A stretch of DNA of 64,000 nt from the NCBI GenBank assembly GCA_009760855.2, contig WPIO01000116.1:863501-927500 (forward strand), given 5' to 3'. Made by a program: the position numbers and the translations under genes. Source of the DNA: Cristatella mucedo (lineage: Eukaryota > Bryozoa > Phylactolaemata > Cristatellidae). Under the pieces are notes generated by a model. The model saw only the letters and a program-made list of their open reading frames with translations. It was not told where the DNA came from and ran no database searches. Of this stretch, positions 57,965 through 64,000 are shown piece after piece (the stretch's first letter is position 1; each line of letters starts with the position of its first letter).

Positions 57965-59470
57965 GTATAAGCCCAACCAATGACGAACAAGCTAAGATCT
58001 TAAATGTGCTCACATGAAGACAGCACAGTGCTGTATTAAGCTTAGCTTTTATAAAAACAAACAGAAAAGGTAACAATGTACAAGTAAAAGTGCAGTGCTT
58101 CGGCCTATCAAGTTTTTAAATCGTTATGTTGTATATTTTCGACTACCTCGTTCCAAGCTGACTGCTCCAGAGTCTTTCAAAATCAAGCTAAATCGGCAAT
58201 AGTCAAAAAGGAGTCAGCAAGTCTGTTAGATTCTATTTCGATGCTTCAAAAAGTGCCAATACGACTTTGATTAAAACAAGTGCATGACAAAGCCTTGGTC
58301 ACTCCGAAAACGGTAAATGGTCTGTAGCAGAGCTTTCAGGAAACATGCCCCTTACGACATGCCCCTTAAATGCAGGCAAGTAATAAACAGGAATGATCTG
58401 CATTTGCCTGTTCAACGAGCCGACAGAGAATGCTACTAATATGCCACTGCAACCAGAGGCTTGGTATCTGCTGCAGCAGCTGTCAGTTCAGCCGTGTCGA
58501 AGCTACTGGAATTAGCCCCAGTATTGGACCGGTCTACAAGACTACAGCAGGGAGCCTAACCTGATCTTGCAGGTGGCTGTTCCTCAAGCACTGACTATGT
58601 AATAAATGCCTGGTTAATGGCTCTTGGGCAACTTAAGCAGCAGTAAACACACCACTCGGTCAGTAACCAGATTGGAGCCAGGAAAAGTCGTGTCCTCTGG
58701 GGTCACTCCGGGTCACACTGGGACAGCCTGCCTGGACTTCATAGTCTTGATCCTCCCCCCTGCAGGAACAACCTGCAAGGGGGAGTACAGATTGGCAGAT
58801 GCCGATAAGTAAAAAAGGGTGCTAGTGACAGATCCATCCTTCTGCAGGCCAATAGGGACTCAATGTAGGCTTCGATTCGACCGAAGCAGCTAGCATTCAG
58901 TGGCACTTGCATACATGGGCCGACAATCCGGTACTCTTCGGTACGATCTAAAACCGACTGCTCGGTCAGGCTGGATACAGGCCAGGTGGCTAACTATGCA
59001 TGGCCACATTTTCTCATCATATAAGAAATGAGCAATTTTGGCTTCAAAAAAACAAGGGAATTAGGCAGGCCAGCCAGTTGATCACCATGTTCATGATTTA
59101 TTAGGCATCCTGCCTTACCTTAACTGAGACATAATTTGATTTGTGCCTCAGTGTCTTCAGCCATCCTTGCTTTCACCTTGTGTTGTTAGTGATGTGGCTT
59201 GCTTAGTGATGAAATAAGGCTGGGGGGGGGGGAAGTTAACAAAAGGCACAACCTAGAGCTGTATCTTAGTCACCTAGGGAGTCCACAGCCACTTGATTAT
59301 GAAATCGTCGTCTGTGAAATATAAAATCTACTGCAGCAATATTGGTTCTGTGCTTGGCGCACTGGGTTTGTTTTGCGATCAGCCAGGCATACAAGCAGCA
59401 AGCCTTTCAAGTCATTCACATTGCGAAATAACTGCTTAAACAAACTGCACTGCACGCACATTGCACGAGC
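57965..59470. other. CPT1 5' intron, little recognised
   Basis: A perfect-like hairpin lies at 58748-58781 (see findings) and a G-run at 59222-59232. No exon recognised. Confidence 0.35.
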
Positions 59471-59477
59471 CTGAATT

Positions 59478-59780
59478 GCAATTATTCAAAGGATTTAAGA
59501 TTGGTTTGATATACATCAAAGCGACTCGAGTCAGAAGAGCAGATGGCACGATGTGAAGCCTGATAAGGAAGCTTTTTAGACAGGTATTCTAGATCAAGAG
59601 AATGAGAGGGACCTAACACTGAGTGGTATAATCTTAAAGTCAATACACTTCTAGATTGAGAGGCAATGCACGAGAAAAAGAGCGAGATCAGAGAGAAATG
59701 GCAAGAAGTGGCCTCTAGAGGTTCACGACTAACAAGCCTAGGCAGCAGAGCACAGGCTGAGAAATAACAGGCCACCCAGA
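59478..59780 (-). mobile_element. LINE-A-type RT C-terminal fragment, decayed
   Basis: On the minus strand: LPRLVSREPLEATSCHFSLI, YHSVLGPSHSLDLEYLSKKL, PYQASHRAICSSDSSRFDVY and QTNLKSFE, a mutated version of the LINE-A C-terminus. Confidence 0.7.
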
Positions 59781-59784
59781 TGTG

Positions 59785-60240
59785 TAGCCAGAATTTAAGC
59801 TAGGGGTGAGATGCGGGTTGAGGGTGACACGAGATATTTTCATGTAGGGAGCAAAACCTGAAATTAATGAAAAATAATAGTGCCAACTTGTAACCATCCA
59901 ATAATAATAATTATCGAGTTTATTCGACACACACTCGGCGGTTGCTCATCGGACGGACATTTACCATAATCTTGTTTCCAGTGGTGATGGTGGCCTAAGA
60001 ATAGGGACTGTTCTAGGTACCTGCTCCCAACAATCCAGCTATAGGAGCTAATGTGCCCTGCCCTCCGCTGTCGACCAATGAGAAGACTCCTCATCGGCCT
60101 GCCACCATGTGCAACCCATCGTGATATAAGCTAAAATTCCAATCCAAGAAGCACGAGGCCATACATGGCTACTCTAAACTCCACAGCAATAGAAATGCTT
60201 CAGGTCAGCAGTGAACAAAGCTGCTGCAGCTGTCACCGGT
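59785..60240. other. CPT1 5' intron, nothing recognised
   Basis: No exon or repeat family identified. Confidence 0.3.
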
Positions 60241-60249
60241 GGGCTACTC

Positions 60250-61680
60250 AACTGCCAGCTGGGTTTCCTGCAGAGCATACTGAAGGGCATTTCGCTGGCT
60301 GACTGGTGGCAAGACTAGGCTTCAAGCCTTTTGCTGCTTGGATCGAGCCATTGCGATCTATTCGGTGGCCAAGCAGCAAAACCAGCCATGTCACACTCCC
60401 ACAGCAGCCCTCCCTCAGGCAACCTATTGCCAGCATAAACACGGAAATGAGTATTTGCCTGTGGGCAGCTCCTGACGCAGCTGGACTCACTGCACCTCGA
60501 GAGACCGATCGGCATCTTCCGACCGGCTTTTCCATTAGCAGTGCCCACGGGAACCGGCGAATCGAAGCAGGGGCCCTGCACCGAGCCCTGCCGGGCACAG
60601 CTAACAGGAAGCCAGCCGGGGGAGGGGGGCGGCAAAGCACCGGTGGCCGCCGGCTGGTCGCCGAGATCACAGAGCGAGCCGGTAGGGGAGGCGGCCGGTT
60701 CAAAGTCCGCCGGGAGTTGACAACTGGTCGCGCCAGCCGGCAGTGGCTGCGAACCGAGCCCAGACGTTGACCAAAGCTAAACTAGGGGGTGGGCAGGGGT
60801 GCCGTAGAGGTAGAGCGAGGGTCAGACGCGAGGGATCCAAACAATAATCGAGCACGAAAGTTACGGGCCGAGACGCGGAAGAGGTGGAGCGCCGGTCCAC
60901 GCGGCCGCAACGAATCGCTCGGCTGCGGCACTGTCGCCGGCAGACGGCTGCAGCGACAGCGACACCACACGCAGAGGCAGCCGCTGGTGACCGGAAATGA
61001 AACATTGCGCTCGAGTACCGTGTCCGCACCTCTCGTCAGAAACGGTTAACGCGACGGTCACGGTAGCTGACGACTTGCGGCGAGCGAAGCGACGGCGAGG
61101 CGGCAGAGGCCGGCGGCAGCGATAAGCCGACAGCCGCCGAGCCTCGTTGTGGAAACATTTCTGCATTTCTCGGGGCGTGGCGGGGTCGTGACGGGTGTTG
61201 CTGGGTGGCACGGGGCGTGCGGCAGTCGGCGCCGAGCTGTCCTCTTCGTCGGGTAAAAAGTCGCGCCAGCGTTTTGTTGCAGTGATCACGCCTTGCCGCC
61301 GCGCGTGCGAGCACGCGCGGCGAGCGTTTGCTGCTGTAAGATAGAGTGCCTCTCTTCCTCTTTGGCTGAGCCGCTAGCTGGTAGCTATCGGCCGCGACCT
61401 GCTGCGACCGAGCCTTTTGGCAAGTCGCTCGCCCTGTCCGTCCTCGCGTCGCCGTCCCCAGATACCAGCCGTACGGCGACCAATGTCGCTTTGATTGTCG
61501 CTGCGCGGCTGCAGCAGACGACTGCCGCCGGCGCTGCCAGACACTGTCGCATTAAGCTGGGAGGGCGGCAGCTTATGGAAGGGGGCGGGAAGGAAGGAGG
61601 GAGGTCTGGAGGTGACCGTGACGCCTACCGCTCGCCTTCGTCGTCGTCATCGTTCGGATACGGTTTGTGCAATGACCTCG
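60250..61680 (-). promoter_or_regulatory. CPT1: GC/CpG-rich block, probable CPT1 promoter and non-coding exon 1
   Basis: The block is strongly CpG-rich, lies 3-4 kb upstream of the CPT1 ATG exon and is the only such block on that side. Since the ATG exon has a 5' UTR acceptor, a first exon upstream is required, and this is the likely place. Several 90-167-codon frames on both strands resemble nothing. A divergent plus-strand gene cannot be excluded. Confidence 0.45.
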
Positions 61681-61717
61681 CTGTGACTAATCAGTTGGCA
61701 AGTTTTCTTTGTAGCAC

Positions 61718-61800
61718 GTGTCGAGGGCCTAGAAAGCGATTTACATCTCTTAATGTGCTCTGCCGATGTATTGTTATTATTACGATTAATTTCTAATATT
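61718..61800 (+). mobile_element. LINE-A/SINE-2 type 3' tail
   Basis: GAGGGCCTAGAAAGCGATTT, ACATCTCTTAATGTGCTCTG and GTATTGTTATTATTACG form a diverged 3' terminus. Confidence 0.55.
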
Positions 61801-61804
61801 ACTT

Positions 61805-63180
61805 GGCGATGCAAATCTTGCGGCGATATCATTTGCTTAGTCTGTACTTCACCTTGGGCTTCTGTTTTCCGGTTTTTCTATAAGTCCAATGATGTTAGGA
61901 GTTATTTTCTACCACAAAAGTACTATGCTTGTACAAGTGTCATTAGATGACTATACAGTCATACTTTATCTCAACGATGCCTGCAGTAAAAGATATAGAT
62001 GCTGTTAGCTACCTCTGGGGAGCTGCTTAGGCTGCTGCTATGTCTGCTATTGAAAATTCTCTAAACCATTTTAAATCTTTATGGCTATATAGAGCCACTG
62101 ACAAAGCACTATAAATATGCACGGTTGTATAAACATTGATATATACTGCTCATATTATGCTTTGTACGCATTCCAATGTAGCTGTGCATGGTCATACTTG
62201 TGTATACTAAATTTCTGCTGTGTGCTTGGTAGCCTTTGTCTCACAAACCCCAGAAAATTCGAGAGGTCTTTGCTGTGGCTGATCGAGGAAGTAACTATCA
62301 CAGCATTAGCAGTGCAGGAAAGATAGTACAATGGTCGCAGTACATAAAGTTACTAGCACAGCAGTAATAGAGTGTGATGTAACCACCACATCAGCAGCAG
62401 CAGCAGTACCAGGAAGTCGCTAGTACAATGGTTGCAGTACATGAAGTCACAAGCACAGCAGTAGCAGTGAAGCACGGCTGGTGTGGCAGGCTCATAGCAG
62501 GCAGCAGAAGAAAAGAGCATACAGTTTTATCTGAATTGAAAAGATTGCAGTTTAAGCAGGAGCAGTGAAAATCAGCCGTGGCCAATGGTCTTCTTAGCAA
62601 ATGAGAGCCATTAGTATGTCATTGTGAGAAGCCCTGCATGCTTGCAAGATGCAGATACTCAGTCATGCTGTAACATTTTAACTAGGTATTTAGGATCTGA
62701 GGCATGGTGAGCATTGTATGTCTGAATATATATTCTGACGTATGTCCACTCTGATCTACTGTGTTACTGAGCCACAGCAGCGCCTTCAAACAGTGTGTCA
62801 ATTATATTGAATTTATTGGATGTGAAGAATAAAACCTAGTTTCCTTTTGTGGATTCACTCAATTTTCATTTGATATTTTCCAAGTTATTCACGTCTTTTG
62901 TCTCTTGATTGCATTAGTGTGGCTCTGGCTATTGCCTATAGACACCACAGAAAGTATGTGTCTCATCCTTTGCGATAATAATAATGCACAACAATAATAA
63001 TAAAACATGCACAGCAGTCCAAGAAGGCCAAGTCTCCTTCATGACACTCTGCATATACTGAACTGGAAACATCTCAATTGGTTAGTCATACAATGCATAG
63101 TTTCAAAACATTGGTATACAAAGGATAATTCACTCGCACAGACCACGGGCTGTGAGGAACAGTATGGCTGTGAACATGTT
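61805..63180. other. Nothing recognised
   Basis: AT-rich with a direct repeat near 62330-62470 of the type CAGTACATAAAGTTACTAGC / CAGTACATGAAGTCACAAGC and CAGCAGCAG units. No exon recognised. Confidence 0.3.
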
Positions 63181-63187
63181 TCGGAAT

Positions 63188-63565
63188 GTCATCAAACGTG
63201 GAGATAACGTTATGTCAGGGTAGTTAGTTCCAGGCTTGTTATGAGCACAGTAACTGAAGGAGTGTTCGTCAAGGAGTTTGAATTTAGTTCATGGCACACT
63301 CAATGAACCGAGTCAGAAGAATACATAGTGGGGGGTGATTCGGTAATAGTTCGGAAAGGGCAGGCCTGAGGCATAGAATAGAAGGACTTGAAGTTGAGCG
63401 ACATAATCTGGGAGTCGGTGCTTTGAGGGATGGGCAACCAGAGAAGATGGGCCAGATAAGGTTTGCAGTGAGCCTCTTGACGTTTAGGACTGGTGATCCT
63501 AGTTGCAGAATTCTGCATTGATTACTAACTGCAATATACTCAAGGATCACTGCTACCAGACGACA
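63188..63565 (-). mobile_element. LINE-C-type RT C-terminal fragment
   Basis: On the minus strand: QCRILQLGSPVLNVKRLTAN, a LPIPQSTDSQIMSLNFKSF block (decayed LHWLPI...RI.FKI), YSMPQACPFRTITESPPTM. Same domain as the LINE-A C-terminus but a different family. Confidence 0.6.
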
Positions 63566-64000
63566 GTGATTTGATACAATGGCTGAGTCTATTGATCTTA
63601 CCAGGAAGTTGACCAGCAGCCCACAGGATTGTAAGACCCCATTTTATGGACCTGTTGGCTGCCTTAAGCTGCTCTGGCTCGATGAAGGCATACAATAGGC
63701 ACTATTTTGCTTGTAAAGGTTGCTGTGCCTGGAGGCCTTACTTCCCTGTTATCGACCCTAAGATACCTCTGCCGACCACCTGTGCATCTCAAGCATCAGG
63801 AAGCGTCTGTGCCGCAATCGGCTGATTCAAGCTGATTTTCTTGAGGGTACTGCTACTGAAGCTTATATGTCTTTAGATTGAGCTAAATGGCTCCTGGGCT
63901 AGTTCGATAGGCTCATTGTGAGTCAGTTTGCTTTTTGTAGAGGGGTAGCTCGTGTTTTGCGAGATACCAAAAAGGTAATTTTATTTAGACAGTGGCTAAA
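63566..64000. other. Nothing recognised to window end
   Basis: No exon or repeat identified. Confidence 0.3.

Noticed and set aside
60306-60770. 154-codon plus frame as a gene divergent from CPT1
   Set aside because: No family resemblance, GC-rich composition, and minus frames of similar length overlap it.

Overview
This is a window of animal nuclear DNA, not bacterial or viral. Two spliced host genes can be built exon by exon with GT/AG junctions, and they sit in DNA packed with L2/CR1-type LINEs, tRNA-derived SINEs, simple repeats and one hAT-type miniature transposon. The genes are single copy with canonical introns, which fits an invertebrate bilaterian; I cannot name the species from sequence alone.

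Left end (1-4.9 kb): a degenerate tandem repeat of about 175 bp, a SINE, a GC-rich block, and a 2.4 kb decayed LINE (family LINE-B, minus strand).

Gene 1 (5.9-11.3 kb, plus strand): a small single calponin-homology-domain protein of the transgelin/mp20/myophilin type. It has four coding exons and a 156-residue product, starts inside a CpG-rich island, and is an actin-binding muscle or cytoskeletal protein by family.

Middle (11.9-22.9 kb): no gene recognised. It holds the longest LINE in the window (LINE-A, 13.18-16.2 kb, minus, with endonuclease and reverse transcriptase), an orphan GC-rich block at 16.85-18.55 kb, and nested SINE/LINE debris.

Gene 2 (22.94-57.35 kb, minus strand): carnitine O-palmitoyltransferase 1 (CPT1), the malonyl-CoA-regulated enzyme that commits long-chain fatty acids to mitochondrial oxidation. 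Twenty coding exons are mapped here with consistent phases, giving 719 residues. One exon of roughly 45 codons (between 46.8 and 40.6 kb) is required by reading phase and homology but was not found. The ATG exon has a splice acceptor in its 5' UTR, so a non-coding first exon lies upstream, most likely in the GC-rich block at 60.3-61.7 kb. A candidate frame-shifting cassette exon lies at 28.24 kb.

Repeats dominate the CPT1 introns. LINE-A (at least 15 fragments), LINE-B (6) and a weaker LINE-C are all L2-like, with FYADDTQLY and LHWLPVK-type motifs and ATTATT-type tails. SINE-1 is tRNA-derived with an unusual 11-bp central hairpin. SINE-2 is tRNA-derived and carries the LINE-A 3' tail, implying mobilisation by LINE-A. 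No prokaryotic features, CRISPR arrays, rRNA genes or intact tRNA genes were seen.
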